Assembly: GCA_009823395.1 (NCBI GenBank)
Contig: CM020513.1
Location: 15,948,501-16,012,500 of the forward strand
From: Thamnaconus septentrionalis
Taxonomy: Eukaryota > Chordata > Actinopteri > Tetraodontiformes > Monacanthidae
Direction: 5' to 3'
Length of the DNA: 64,000 bases
The position numbers and the translations under genes were made by a program. Shown here piece by piece: positions 33,404 to 46,279 of this stretch. The notes below the pieces were generated by a model, which was not told where the DNA came from, made no database searches, and saw only the letters and a program-made list of their open reading frames with translations. How positions within the stretch are numbered: the first letter of the stretch is position 1; each line of letters opens with the position of its first letter.

Positions 33404-34629
33404 ACCCATGCTTTTAATTTACAACATTAGACTATAGCAAGTATGGAGACATTTAGATACTCAACAGCCAATCAACAGTCATCCATGGTGGTCCTTGAAC
33501 AGACTGAACACTTAAAGATGAGACATCTGTATAAACTGACCAGGCATTTGGTCATTTTTGTTTGATGTATGTCCTCTGTTTGTCTGTAACTACAGGGATA
33601 AATGTATATTTCTGAAGATCAGTGAATTCTGGACAGCTGCTCCACTTCATGGCTGTCAACATGGGAGCTTTTAAAATGCTTATTTGCATCTCTGTTATTT
33701 GTAAATCAAGTCGAAGTCGAACTGTGTTACACTGAGTATTTCTCTGTTACATCACAGCGCCTCCGTCGGTGATAATTACCAGAATCCCCTTGTTTACTAT
33801 AACAGTGGTAATCAGTTTTGTGTTTGTTTGCCCCATTAGGAAGAGACAATGCTGGAGTGGGTTTAGAGGCACAAACTGAAGCAGATTTGCAGTGATTAGA
33901 ACTTATAGGAATCAAGAGGGCAAGAGTTATTGCTGACAATTTGCTGTGACAATTAACAGTTGGGCTCAATTATTGAACACATCGTGCCAGTCGTTAAAGA
34001 GACTTTATGTGTTGCTCTTTGACCTCGGCTCTTATCATGTGCACGTGTTGTTGGTAGATTATTTTGGGAAAGTTGAAGCTCTTAAAGAGGTCAACAAGGG
34101 CAGAACAGCAGCTTTTGAAGGTTTTTTCCACCAATGCTGTTTTACTCTTATGGAGTTGTCTTCTTCTGCAAATGCTGAGCGACGGATCTGTGGGCTGTAG
34201 TCACATTCAGAAATACTCGATGCGACTTCTGCTTCAGCCCTTTGTATGTTTTGGCCATGGCCACCATATTTAAAGGCCCGAGCTCCAACGGGAGGGGAAA
34301 CACATGTTCTAACAAGGAACAGATGTATGGGCCCAGATTATTTATTGTTTCTTTTTATTACCGAACTTTTCAAAGACGCTTTCCTGACATTAGGTTGAAC
34401 TGCATTTTGTGTACAAAATATCACTAAATGTATGTAATCGCACTGCTCAGTCCTGTGTACTGTTGTTCTGGCCGACCTCATTGCCACTAGTGTCTACTTG
34501 TGTTCCTTCAAAATTTCAAACAATAAAAGTTTTGGTTGTTGTTTTTCTTTTGTAAATCCAGAGCATATGGGACCATTATTTATGAAAATAGGGCTATTAC
34601 TATTTGCCACCATATGACATGAATGTGCG

Positions 34630-34631
<2 letters not shown>

Positions 34632-34687
<56 letters not shown>
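34632..34687. repeat. (CA)28 microsatellite
   Basis: Pure 56-bp CA array. Confidence 0.98.
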
Positions 34688-34688
<1 letters not shown>

Positions 34689-35922
34689 CAGATATCCTTG
34701 TTCATTCCAGTAATTTCTACTGCTTGTTTTTCTCTGTTTATTAATTTGAAGTGATTTTCTGGCCATTAGCACATTTTCTAGTCAATCTGATTTTTAGGAC
34801 CTCTGAGACTGCAAGTCCAGTTGTCAGAACTCAGGACTCGACTGGAGCCCCGCTCCTTGGAAAATGACCCCGTGTGCCACGAAAAACACGCAATATCAAA
34901 TGGAAATCCAGCCTTTTCTTGTTTTCCTTTTCACGTGTCTGTCTTTTCTTCCCCTCTTACTCCATTGCTTTCATGCTATTTTGTTTTTGAACATGTTTCT
35001 GGCACTTGCCCGCTCCTCTGACTGGAACCGCTGTTGTGCTTGGATTCTAGTGGCATTGTTCTGCTGTGACTGCAGCAGCACGCGCTAGTACATTCAGCGG
35101 TTGTGGTGAAAGTGAGTCTTCTTCGCCTCTGATTTCTCCTCCTTGTGATTAGGACTAAAAGAGACTGAGGTGGTGTCCAGCCCACCCGCTCTGACTGTGG
35201 AAGGACCCGGGCTCCAGCCTGCGTGCCATGCCGTGTGTGGGCGTGGACTGAGTGCCTGAGTAAACACCTCTCGGCCAAATTACAGTGCGCTGTATGGTTT
35301 GGAGGTGATGGTCAGTTGAGCCTTTGATCGTCGACTTATCTGGGAGGCAGATGTTGTTTTTATATGAACCTAATGTCATCTGTTCCCAGTCAGAAAAAAA
35401 AAACCACACAAAAAATCCGACACCAAAAGTGAAGAGAAATTGCCAAGTTTTAAAGTGGAACAGATTTACAGTCTTTTGTTGGGTTTTGTGTTAAATAAGA
35501 AAGGAAAGGCCCTGATAAATATGTTTAATTTATAATTCTGACTGATTGCTCAGGACAATGCAAATGTAAGAGCTCAGTTTCTGGAACTGATGCTTTGTCC
35601 CATTTTCTCTTAGAATCTGACTGGGTGTGAACTGATGGCTGTCCTGATCTGAACTGCATGCGCAGAAGAACACGGTGATGTCACAGGACAGAATGGAAGT
35701 ACACGGCTGCAGGCAGAATGCAGATCTCATCCAAGCTTTTCAATGAGGCGATTCTACACTAAAACTATAAAGTCTATTTTTATCAGTTTGCCATCATCAC
35801 AGACCTCTTGATCTGGACCAGGGGTTGCACGCCCAAACAATAAAAATTCAAAAGTTGTGACAGTGGATGCAGGGGTGGGGTGGTTGGTGAAGGGCACCGG
35901 GTCGAGCCAGAGCATAATATCC

Positions 35923-35944
35923 TTTTTTTTTTTTTTTTTTTTTT
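35923..35944. repeat. poly-T tract
   Basis: Twenty-two T residues. Confidence 0.95.
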
Positions 35945-36258
35945 AGATTAACTAGCATCAGTTAAGGCTGATTGCCATGTGATGCCACGCGTACTGTGCT
36001 CAGCCTGCTGGTGCTGATCTGCTGCCAAAGCAAATATGAAAGGATACATTCCTTAATGTGTCTGGCAACAGAGGCGGGAAAGGAGGGGAGAGCCTACAGT
36101 GTGAGACAGGGCCTAGCAGAGAGATTTACTGGGAGACCTTCACGGCTGTTTTTTTATATATATGAATATTTTTTTTGCTTTGTGGTTTTAAAAAAAAGTT
36201 ACTATGTCTTTTTTCTCACCTCATTTCTATTTTAGTAGTTACTACGAGGGCTGCGCTT

Positions 36259-36260
<2 letters not shown>

Positions 36261-36308
<48 letters not shown>
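36261..36308. repeat. (GT)23 microsatellite
   Basis: Pure GT array with a GC-substituted tail; inverted relative to the CA array at 36527-36588. Confidence 0.97.
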
Positions 36309-36311
<3 letters not shown>

Positions 36312-36521
36312 CGCGTATAAGCAAGCGCACGTGTGTGTGTTTTTTCTTCTTTTTTGCCTGGACAGACAAATAAAGTACCTCTTTATCCTACAACCCGGTC
36401 AAGGAAGAGGAAACTGTGAGAGGAGTGAGGCTTGATGGCTTTTTAATCACAGCTAATAGCGCAGCAACTAATGAGAGTGTAACTGAAAACAGCCCCCCTG
36501 CAGCAGTGCATGCACGTACAC

Positions 36522-36526
<5 letters not shown>

Positions 36527-36588
<62 letters not shown>
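36527..36588. repeat. (AC)31 microsatellite
   Basis: Pure 62-bp AC array, 218 bp downstream of a GT array on the same strand. Confidence 0.98.
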
Positions 36589-36590
<2 letters not shown>

Positions 36591-37467
36591 CTGCAAATTG
36601 CAGTCATTGTCCAGCTGGAGCGGCGTCTCCGTGTGAGTGTGCTCTCTGCTGGACACTTCTGCCATGACGCCGGGGCAGCAGGGCAGGTAGTCTCACTCTG
36701 CTCCTCGCCTCGTCTCTGTTTCTAAATATAGCCCAGGGCTTTTCATAAATGTCAGCGTGGCCTTTTATCTCAGATAAGATGCTGGAGCGACTCAAAAATA
36801 AGAGGATTGGCCCTCCGTGTTTCTGTCTTTCAAGATTTGTTGGGGATTTTGTATCCAAAACCCGTTTATTTGTCCGGTGGGGACGCAGGATTTGGTCTGA
36901 TCTCCATGACAACGCCCATATTAAACAGCGAAATGAACTTTCTGCCTCAGTAAACCTAATCCCCCAAGCCAAAGTTTATTTCTGCCTCTCCCCAACATCT
37001 GCATCGCAACTCTTGTGTTTGGTCCCAAATAAATGCATGCAGTTAATTTAATGTGATTTTTAATGGCACGAAAACCACCAACACTCACTTATGCTCCTAA
37101 TCCTCCATCAGGCCTGTGTCTGTTGAGCATATTGTTGATGTGGAATTAGTAACATGATCGCACATGAAAGAAAGACGTGGATGTTTTTGATGGCCTGTTT
37201 TTGAAATGCTGACTTTGAGGCAAAAGAAGTGAAATCATTGTTTTTCTTTCTGCACGTTGGCTGCACAGCACTCCAAGGAGCAGCAGGAGAACCGCTTGAA
37301 CTGCAACAACACAGCCAAAATGATTCCCTTAAATTGCCATATGTGTGAAAAATAGCTTTAGAGATGATACGAGATTGTGATCATTCAACTTTTTTGTCTG
37401 TCTTTTCTTTGGGCTGTAAAGCTCCAACTTTTCCCCCATCCTGCTGTCTGACCCCAGAACATTGCCG

Positions 37468-37544
<77 letters not shown>

Positions 37545-38580
37545 AAAATATGGGAAGAATGATGATGAACCACCGCTTTCTTTGGACTGTCACATGAAGG
37601 TGTTGCTGCTATTGTTTGTTGAGGTTGAATTTGGAATTGAAGTTGGAAGCCATGAGGATTTCCTTTTTTCTCCTTCGAGTTTTTTTTTCTCTCAACCGTT
37701 GCATGTGTTTGGTGGCGGGACAAAGCACAGCTGTGATGGTTTGGTACAATAAAACAATGGAGCCTCGGGTCAATTAGATGGAAACTTTTCTTTTTTGGGA
37801 AAATGAACTGTTTCTTTTTGAACAAATGTGTTCTGCAGTGTATCGGCACTGCTTCTATTAAATCTTGCACAGACTTTTAATCAAAGATTGTTCATTGTGA
37901 TTGTTGAGCTCATGTTTTAGATTTGAAATTTTGTTCACACCAGGGAACACATGAGGGCTTTTCAAGATTTTTAAGATTTTCTCCAGAAACTTCAAGTGTG
38001 TTGCTGTGCACTCTACTACTGCTACCCAGCTTTATGCCTCATTCTACAGATGTAAGCCTTTAAATGTCTCTGGAAGGGTTGCGAGTGCAAAGGCTATCTG
38101 TGACAGGAATGCGTATTTACAACTTGGAATCTAGCTTTCTTGGCCACCCATGATGTAGAACCTCATTGTGAGGGTGTAAAAGCCTTTCAGTCAAGCGACA
38201 ACATTTTTCAGGGATGAAACCACCATGAAATTCTGTGAGAATATTATGATAAACACACAGGAGCCTGTCTGAATAAGGAAAGAATGGCGACTTGTGTTTG
38301 GCACATTCTAATCAGTTTTCTTGTGCTGTTTCTGTGTATATTCTTGCCATATAGGATTTTATATTATCCCTCTGGTGTCCCTTAACATTTGACAAGACAG
38401 TGTAGATTAACAAATATTAACACCTGCCATTTCAATCTGTCCATTTTATTGTCATTGCTTTGGGAAGAAGGAATCTTCTTAATTGAACATTGGGGACAAT
38501 ATACAAAAATGTCTGGAAGGATTTACTGTGCTTTTGAAGCTTTATACCGTACAAACAGCCTTATTGTTGTTTTTCTATAA
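36589..38580. other. gene-free stretch with CT array
   Basis: Apart from the CT array at 37471-37542, nothing is recognised. The 122-codon minus-strand frame at 36604-36972 has no known motif. Confidence 0.45.
37471..37542. repeat. (CT)36 microsatellite
   Basis: Pure 72-bp CT array. Ser-Leu and Arg-Glu repeat frames across it are artefacts. Confidence 0.98.
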
Positions 38581-38650
38581 CAGTGTTTCTCAAGTGGTGG
38601 CTCGCAACCCAAATATGGTTCACAGAAAATATCTATAGAGAGGAAATGTT
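38581..38650 (+). mobile_element. hAT-type 5'-end fragment
   Basis: Begins CAGTGTTTCTCAAGTGGTGG and continues CTCGCAACCCAAA. This is the well-known terminus of hAT-family elements (CAGTG-TTCTCAA-TGGTGGGTCG-ACCCAAA). No matching inverted terminus is found within the next kilobase, so only one end survives. Confidence 0.55.
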
Positions 38651-39919
38651 GGGCCCAGTCTGGTCCAAACTGGGACAGAGCAGTGAAGGTGTTCCTATGG
38701 TGTTCCCTCTCATTTATTACTTGTTGTGCACACCACCAATGTCCATGTGCTGAGATTTGTGCCTTCTGGCCAGTTTGTCTTCTAGACAAGTGTTGTTCTG
38801 CACATTGTTGAGGCAGATGAAAGCAAAAGGAGCAAATGTAATGGCTACTTCATTCATATTGTTGGATATTACACAGAGTGCTGCTTCACAATAGTAACAC
38901 AACTGCGCAATGATGGGTAATTCAATTTAAATGTTAAAAATCAACAATCTGACAGTCGTAACACAGTAATACAGTCAGTAATACTTCTAAACCGCCAGTA
39001 TTCTTTATGGCTGTGTGTGTTACTGTGAAGAGGCCTGCTATAGTGTTTCAGACTAGACATATGTGGGGGTTGTAAACACACAGAGGATAAGGTAAATCAT
39101 GACTTTGTTAGTTATAGCTGAGAGAGGATCCCTCATTAAACTGTTCCTACTAAGAATATCTTTCATCTTCATACTGTTTGTTTTAGGAACTTTATTCTGA
39201 AATATGAATTTAATTGCCACTTATTCTCTTCATTTATTGAGAAATCAGCTGTTGCCAGCCGCAGGACATTAATATCCATTCAGAGGCTGTTCTCACTTAT
39301 TCACACCCTGAACAAACCCCCACCTGCAGGAGGAGGAGGAAGTAGACTGCTCCTCATTCTGATTAGTGGCAGAAGGTGCTCCAGAATATTTCAGAAGGGG
39401 CCCTATACAATATGTTAAGTCTTTAGCGCTGAACACACATCATTTACACAATGAAAATAATCACCCACAAATTATTAAACCTTCTAAATGCACAACACTC
39501 CAAATTCTCCACAAAGCTATTTCACGAGTACAGCTTACAAAACACTGATGTATATTAGATGATTATTATTAGATTATTACAGTAAACATGGACAACAATA
39601 AAATAATAAAACATGCTTTCTCAACATCAAGCTGACAAGCCAGCAAAGACTGACACTGTATCCTTCAAAATAATAAAGAATTGTGAATACAATTGACTGC
39701 TCGCTGCCTGTTTCCATAGTTATGACTGAAAGCCTTATAACAGGACAACAACCTTGAACAGGTGCTTAACACAGGCATGCAGCTGTGGAGTTTCAAGCAC
39801 TGGAATGCAAAGTTAACATGCACTGTGTCCCCCAGTGGCGGTCATACCTGCAGGACATTGTTGTTTGTCTTTAAATTTTCAACACCATGTGGGTGTGCGT
39901 CTATGTGCATGTGTCCTCT

Positions 39920-39922
<3 letters not shown>
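38651..39922. other. gene-free stretch, no clear features
   Basis: A/T-rich, stop-dense sequence. The part to about 38900 could be eroded interior of the hAT-type fragment, but this cannot be shown. Confidence 0.4.

Positions 39923-40014
<92 letters not shown>
39923..40014. repeat. (TG)46 microsatellite, longest in window
   Basis: Pure 92-bp TG array. Long pure arrays like this are usually polymorphic and can form Z-DNA. Confidence 0.99.
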
Positions 40015-40015
<1 letters not shown>

Positions 40016-40130
40016 ATGTGTGTGAACTTAATAACATCCAGTAGACCCTGGGGTGGACATGAGTGAGCCAGGAATTCAGAGGTGCACAGATAGCGCTGAG
40101 GGGCTCCACTCTGCAGACAGGTGGACAGGT

Positions 40131-40460
40131 CGCTACAGAGGCCTCATTGTCCACGGCTTAATCAGGCGGGCAGGTGTGCAGCTTGCCGTTCGCCTCGCCC
40201 GGCAGCGCAGCGCACTCGCCGACTCCTTCCAGTCAACTCCTCGCTCGGGCTGTCTTATTAATGCAGCTCAACGTGCCTGCAGTCATGCCATTACGTTTGC
40301 TTTAATACAGATGGATTAGAAAATAATAGTCGGTGCACTCTGAAAGCTAATTAGGGCATGAGCTATTGGCCAAGTATTGGATGTGCAGCGGCCTCATGGA
40401 GTCATGGAAATAAATGAACCTGTGTTGAATGCATAATCATTTTCAATTACTGGCAAATGA
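40131..40460. promoter_or_regulatory. possible conserved non-coding element with TAAT motifs
   Basis: Repeat-free sequence with the palindrome CTAATTAG (40347-40354), an octamer-like ATGCATAAT (40429-40437), CAATTA (40444-40449) and further TTAAT/ATTAAT cores, after a CpG-bearing patch (40185-40250). Clusters of such motifs are typical of vertebrate developmental enhancers. Conservation and activity are inference only. Confidence 0.25.
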
Positions 40461-41650
40461 CCATGAAGTGGAGTTTTCTGCGGCTGAAACAAAGCAGGAG
40501 CGAGAGTGGATGGTCCAGGAAGGACCGTAAAGAAGAATTTAAAGCAATTACTTCACACATGCGAGAAAGAAAACTGGCTGCAGTCAACAGTCAGTACAGG
40601 AGGGTTGGAGTTGTAGATCCACTGCACTTATAGAGGCTAATTGAGTGGAGTGGATTCGGCGTGGATAAATCTGTCAGTGGTGCGGTCTGGCTATGTAGAT
40701 CCAGGTTACTGGAAGACTTGACTCCGCTGCTCAGCAGCTGACTTGGACCCCATCCAGGACCTCATACTATATCCTGGAGCAGCTCCAAGCCTCTGGTTTG
40801 TCCTGAGGCTGCCTCGACCCAACCCCTGCCACCCTGCCGGACTTCCTCTTGGCACTGTGCCACACAAACCCATGGCCTCATTTTATGCAAGCTCTATACA
40901 CTTTCTTTTATTTTATCTTTAAAGTTGTTGATTTTAGTCAGTGTAAACATTAAGAATTCACTTCTTTTTCCCCCCTTGAAGATCTTGGATTGGATTGATG
41001 TCTTGCAGGGTGCAGCGTACTGCTTTATTTTTTGCTAAGCCAACCTCCAAGGTCCAACCTCCAATTAGAATAGTTGTCAGTTGGGTGTGGAATGGCACTG
41101 AGCAGAAAAAGGTAGTAGCTTAGCGAGGGTCAATAGACTGCGGTTTAATCACAATTTCAACACTATGAGAGAGAACACATTCATCCAATAACATCTCAAA
41201 TCGTCAAATGGTTTCTCTCTTCATCATGTTCCCTCTGTCTTTCCCTCCTGAAAATGTTAAAATGAACCATAGAATCTCTAACCGGTCTCTATTTGGTGTG
41301 ACGGACCGAGCAGAAGCTGACTGCAAACTTTGCGATGTGTTTGGTGACACTCCGATTTAACCTGCGGTGACATTCTGGATCTATTGCTGTTTACGCCACC
41401 ACAAGGCCACTGTGTGGTCCATCTCATTGTGTTCTGGCGGTTTACCTCGATCCGTACACACAGGCTTTCACAGCAGTGCTGTTGTTTCTCTGGTCACACA
41501 TGTGGACTGTGCTTCAGAATACTTAATGCTTTGTGGCCATCATTTTCCTTTTTTGTAAAAAAAACAAAAGAAAGAAAAGTTGCATGGCTTTAGAGGAAGT
41601 GGAGCTCAAGAGGCAGAGATGAAATTGTGAATGGTTTTTAGACACGGATG
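40461..41650. other. gene-free stretch, no clear features
   Basis: Ordinary non-repetitive sequence with no supported gene. Confidence 0.45.
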
Positions 41651-41925
41651 GACAGAATAAGTCAGAACATCAAAAGGACAGCACGTGTTGGATGTGTTGG
41701 AGATGAAGCCAGACTGAGATGGTTTGGATATGTCCAGAGGAGGGACAGTGAATATATGAGTAGAGGGATTCCGATACTGCAACTGGCAGGCAGGAGGTCT
41801 GTATGAAGATCAAAGAGGAGATTTATGGATGGAGTCAAAGAGGATGAGAAGTTAGTTGGTGTGAGAGAAGATGATCAGAGGGGCGGGTTCGATGGAGGCA
41901 GATGATTGGCTTCAGTGGCTCCTGA
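41651..41925 (+). pseudogene. non-LTR retrotransposon polyprotein C-terminus, broken
   Basis: Frame 1 from 41651 reads DRISQNIKRTARVGCVGDEA, then LRWFGYVQRRDSEY (from 41714), an AGRRS…RSKRRFMD stretch and GVKEDEKLVGVRED. The reading frame then shifts and continues RVRWRQMI to a stop at 41923-41925. The order 'RWFGHV-RRD … GRRxRGRPxRRFMD … VKEDxxxVG … RWRxMI' is characteristic of the region after the reverse transcriptase in RTE/L2-type LINEs. There is an in-frame stop at 41804-41806 and one frameshift, so it is dead. The reverse transcriptase and endonuclease domains are absent, consistent with 5' truncation. The 3' side has a GAGAAAAAGAAG tail. Confidence 0.8.
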
Positions 41926-43389
41926 TGGGAGCAGTGGTATGGAGAAAAAGAAGTGATAAGTCAGCAGAGACAACTGGGATGTACGTTTAATATGAAGGTC
42001 AAAAGGAAGCACGTCACATCATAGAGTGTGCACAATTATACATAAATACTGTAAAAAAAAAAGTATTTTAAATGCAGGTCTTTGCAGTAACCTGATTTAA
42101 TTCGAATGGTATACAAACAGGAAAGGTGTCCCTTTGTGTTATATTTGAATGTGTGTGCATGTGTGTTGTAATTGTAAACCTGTGAAGCCAAAGTCCATGT
42201 GGTGAACAGTAAAGCTTTCTTTTTCCTTTGACCTCGGTGCTCTGCTCGGTGGCGTGTCGGAGACGCAGCAGTGGGCGAGGCCGCGCGCTGTCCCTTGCCC
42301 CAGAATAGCCGCACGCACGCTTCCGAGCGGAGACCAAGAATGTGGAATTCCGGGGTTTCGTGACTTCAAACTATTTTCTCTGGCATTTAGATTGTGTTAT
42401 GGTACTGCTTCACAGGTCACAGAGCAGTGAAATGAGTCCCTGCTTCTTGCTTGTGCGCATCATTAGAAGAGCTTTGATGGCGTCGTCCGCCCTCTCGCCA
42501 ATGCGCTGAGTTCTTCTTGCTGCAGGTCTCAGAATGAGTCGGTGGAAGGTTCAAGGTTCAGCTCCAAATATCGGCCCCGCCAACTCCTCTGAAACAGACA
42601 CCTGATCATTAGCAGCATGGATTCTGGCTTCGCTGACTTCACTGACACAGTTATATTGCTCGTTAGGTCACTCATGGTCATGTGCTAGCTTTAGCACTCA
42701 CAGCACTCCAAGAAAATCATGGAGGCCTCATGGTGAACTTCCTTGTCTGTTTCTGTTTGTTTGACAGTTCAAAGAGCAAAAACAAAGTTGTGTTTTGGAG
42801 ACACCAATCCACAGATGTGCAACACTGTCTAATGTCCTGTTGACCGTTGGCTGCCGGCCTACTAGGTCAAGATGAACGTAGCCATTCAGTCCCTAAAATA
42901 GGCTCCTTCCCTTCCTGTTGACTCATAGAAACAAATACACCAGTGCACGTTGGAAGGAATTAGACCTGAGCAGGCATTTCTCCCAGCTTACAGCTTCAGT
43001 GTCTGTGGGGAGGACAAATTGCTCGTTTCCTCAAGAATTTTCACATTTTGTCTGCGTCAAACGCAAAACATTGTCTGCTGGATTGTACCTGGCACCTCCG
43101 CCATCAGCAATTGAATTGCTAATACTTTGGGATTAACTTCAAATTCCATCACCTGAAGCCTTCAGGGCTTTCCAGAGAGTTTGACTCACCGGGGAGATGA
43201 TGACTCGCCGGGTTACCTTTTCACGTTCATCATGTTCATATTGGACCTTGTATTGGAGAAAAATGTTATTTTAAAAATGCATTTTTGATAATGTGAAAAT
43301 CATCAATAACCCACATCTAATATGAAGTGCAGCATTCGTGTAAAGGCAATAAACAGAAGCCTTGAAGGCAGCCAATGGCAACACAAGTC
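41926..43389. other. gene-free stretch
   Basis: A small CpG-rich patch at about 42235-42365 stands out. Frames of 76-92 codons over it are GC effects with no motif. Confidence 0.4.
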
Positions 43390-43650
43390 AGGGAATGTGG
43401 CCAAAACAGGAGAAGGTTGGATTGGGCCCAGGCGCAGACAGCAAGGGTTTAGTTGAGATGGTTAAATAGTTTATTAAAGACAAAAGTACATGGCCGACTG
43501 ACCATAGTGGCAAAAAAGTACATTCCTATTATCCGCATTTGTCGAGGTATGTGGTGGTGTAGATCTAATAGTAACAGTATAATACAATAACTCTCAATGG
43601 GGAAGATTAGTGGGTGACGAATTAAGGCCAAAGGGGGAAAAAAGTGTAAA
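43390..43650 (-). mobile_element. retroelement 3'-end/LTR-like fragment, minus strand
   Basis: On the minus strand an AATAAA signal (43470-43475) precedes CTCAACTAAACCCTTGCTGT and CTGCGCCTGGGCCC. This is the same layout as the fragment near the window start and a frequent ending of fish LTR-type elements. No partner LTR or coding part is visible. The 5' side merges into the 146-bp tandem duplication. Class is inferred from memory. Confidence 0.45.
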
Positions 43651-43930
43651 TGTTCAATGTGAAACATTGTGGAACTAAAAACAAGACTGACTCATTCAGT
43701 TTTTCTGGAGTAAAATGACTTTTTGTCAGGGGACAACACTCCCAGGATCACTTTACCAAGGAAATACAGAGGGAAAATGAATTAAAGCATCAATTGTTAA
43801 ACATGAAATACTGTGGAACTCAACTTAGGGAAAAATGACTACGTGTTCAGCTTTGGAAAGAGGAGTTTTTGTTAGCGGACAACACTCCCAGGTTCACTTT
43901 ACCAATGAAAAATAGAGAAAAATATGATGC
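43651..43930. repeat. degenerate 146-bp tandem duplication
   Basis: GGACAACACTCCCAGG followed by TCACTTTACCAA occurs at 43731 and again at 43877, 146 bp apart. The preceding GAAACATTGTGGAACT/GAAATACTGTGGAACT pair is 144 bp apart. This gives two diverged units with small indels, probably part of the neighbouring retroelement fragment. Confidence 0.75.
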
Positions 43931-44331
43931 AGATAAAAGAAAAATATCTAATCTCATATGTTAAAATGGGGATAAAATAATACAAACAAATGTGTTTCTA
44001 TTGGTACGACGTTTAACAGCACTCCGCCTTACAAATGTTGCCCAGACTTCACACCTGCGGTTCGTCATGCTGACTTTCCATCAAGCATGCGATTAATGTG
44101 GAACACAAGGTCTGGGGCTGATATGAGGCATTAATTGAATCGGTGAGCACAAATGAGTAATGAACAGATCGAGGAGCTGTTGGGAGAGTGGAACTCAGAG
44201 GAAGGTCAGGGAAAGTCAACAAATGTCAGCGCTTAGAAATCTGATCCCAGGCCCTGAAATGACCTCAGCACTGTTGGCTTTACAGGTCTGGAAAAATACA
44301 GTATGCCGGTGAAGTGTAAAGATTGATTTTA

Positions 44332-44335
<4 letters not shown>
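43931..44335. other. gene-free stretch
   Basis: No gene or repeat recognised. Confidence 0.4.

Positions 44336-44380
<45 letters not shown>
44336..44380. repeat. (GT)22 microsatellite
   Basis: Pure 45-bp GT array. Confidence 0.97.
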
Positions 44381-44384
<4 letters not shown>

Positions 44385-46279
44385 ATTTTATATTTTAAAA
44401 TCACAATTTAGAGCCACAAAGATTTTCATGTTATGTGCTTTGACACTCCAAGGTTATTAAGTTTGAAAAGAATAGAGGGGAAAAAGTCAATTTTAAATGA
44501 TTGATTTTATTTTTCTGAGCTGGAGAGTTACCGGCTCGTCAGAAGGCAACAGGTCTCTGGAAATATTTCAAGTATTTGCTCTTTCAGTCATTGTGTGGCA
44601 GCTAAGCTCAGCTCCAACAGGGTTTCAAGTCAGCAAAAATAACAAAAGACGTTTTCGCCATGTGTTCCACTTTCCTACGGCACAATGTATCCTAATGTAA
44701 GCATTTCAAGCCATCCAAGTCTAACAATGACTTTGTTGTCTTAAGCACATATCGTACTGCCAAATAGCTTCAAGCTCACTTTATTTTCTGCCTCGTTGTG
44801 CAATTGAAAAAAACAATAAGCCTCCAAATTCTCTGCTGCCACCCAAAAAAGTGCTGCTGTAACCCTTTAGCTGCTATTAAAGTTATTTCAGTCAATTCGC
44901 TGGATCCAAGAGGCCTGCTTAGGCCATTAAACACATACAACTCAACAGCTTCAAAACATATTTTATGATCTCACCATTCTTAATTGCAAATAAAAACAAA
45001 TGGTTCACGGCAACCAAAACTATATTTGCTACATGCTGTTCTGTGTGTGGAAGGGCCTGCTACAAATTAGTGGCTGCATTCACCTTTGTTATCATGGATT
45101 GCAGCTAAAATTTTCAAACCTTAAATCATCTGGGGGAAAAGAGAGTCAAGTTGACTGGCTGCTCCCTCCAGTTGTGTAACAGTTGATATCAGACTGGTAT
45201 TGTTTTCATTGCTGACACTAAAATCTCAAACAGTTTACTAATGGATAAATAATTTAGTCTGACGATGTCTTGCCTTTCTTTTATGTTCAGCTGTTGGACA
45301 GCTCTTCGGCAAAAAGTCATTAAAATAATCAGTGGGTCATTCGAATGATGTTAATAAGGGCCTTTTTGCCAACACTTTGCCTCAACAATGTGGAGCTGTG
45401 CACACCATGCAAGCAGCGCTACAACATTCTCTTTGTAAAAGTATGAATCATCACCAAAATTTGCAAAATTGTGATAGTCCAGATAACTTTATTGGAATTT
45501 TACACAGGAGGCTCAGACACAGTCATGAGCAGACTTTCCAGTGCATGTCGTATATTTCGCATCCAAATTTCAGCCATTGGAGGAGCACACTCTGTGACTG
45601 GAAATCACTTCAGCCTTTTTGTTAGAGGTGAAGAAAACATGTGAAGAATGTATGGAGCCCAAATGGTCCTCAGCTCTGTGAGCAAGCTGGAGACAAAACA
45701 GGAAGAAGCCTGGTGTTATTCTACTGGCAGGGATCCTTCTGGTGCCGCAGACCATCTCTTATAAAACAAGATGGATACCCCTGCTGAATCCTCTGTTGTG
45801 ATTGGTCGGTGCCCTATCATCACCAGCGTTCTGGGTTTTAACTCCTTATATGCACAATGCGGCCTGGCGCTACTGTTGGACGCTGGCGTAATGAGTCCTC
45901 CTCTACCGTTCCCTGGTAACTGTTTTCCAGTTTTGTTCTGTCAGCAGTCAGATTACCGCTGTGTATCTTGGCAAAGTTTTTTTTCCCCCCAAGGTTTGCC
46001 AAGGTTTTCCATTTTCAATTCCTGGGCGGGTGTCTGGGATTAAAAATGATTCGCCTGACAGGCAGGTGAAGCAAAATAAAGAGATTAAACGAAGCCAAAA
46101 TGGGCAACTGTCCTTCAGCACAGATGGAGGGCGGCAGTTTCTGCATGGACACAGTCCACGGGGCAGCCTGGCACTGATGAGAAGTTAATAGGAACATTAC
46201 CCAGATGGTCAAGCACGCAGATGAGATATTAAGCAGCAGAGATGAGCTTGAATTGTCGGTGTGTCTCTCCTATCCTCTC
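44381..46279. other. gene-free stretch, no clear features
   Basis: A/T-rich, stop-dense sequence with no supported gene. Frames of up to 97 codons have no motif. Confidence 0.5.

Larger units (their letters stand above)
32462..36260. other. gene-free, microsatellite-bearing stretch
   Basis: Apart from the simple repeats listed separately, the sequence is A/T-rich and stop-dense. Frames of up to 103 codons have no recognisable family. Confidence 0.45.

Noticed and set aside
37385..37870. 161-codon minus-strand frame
   Set aside because: Its core is Arg-Glu repeat translated from the CT array.
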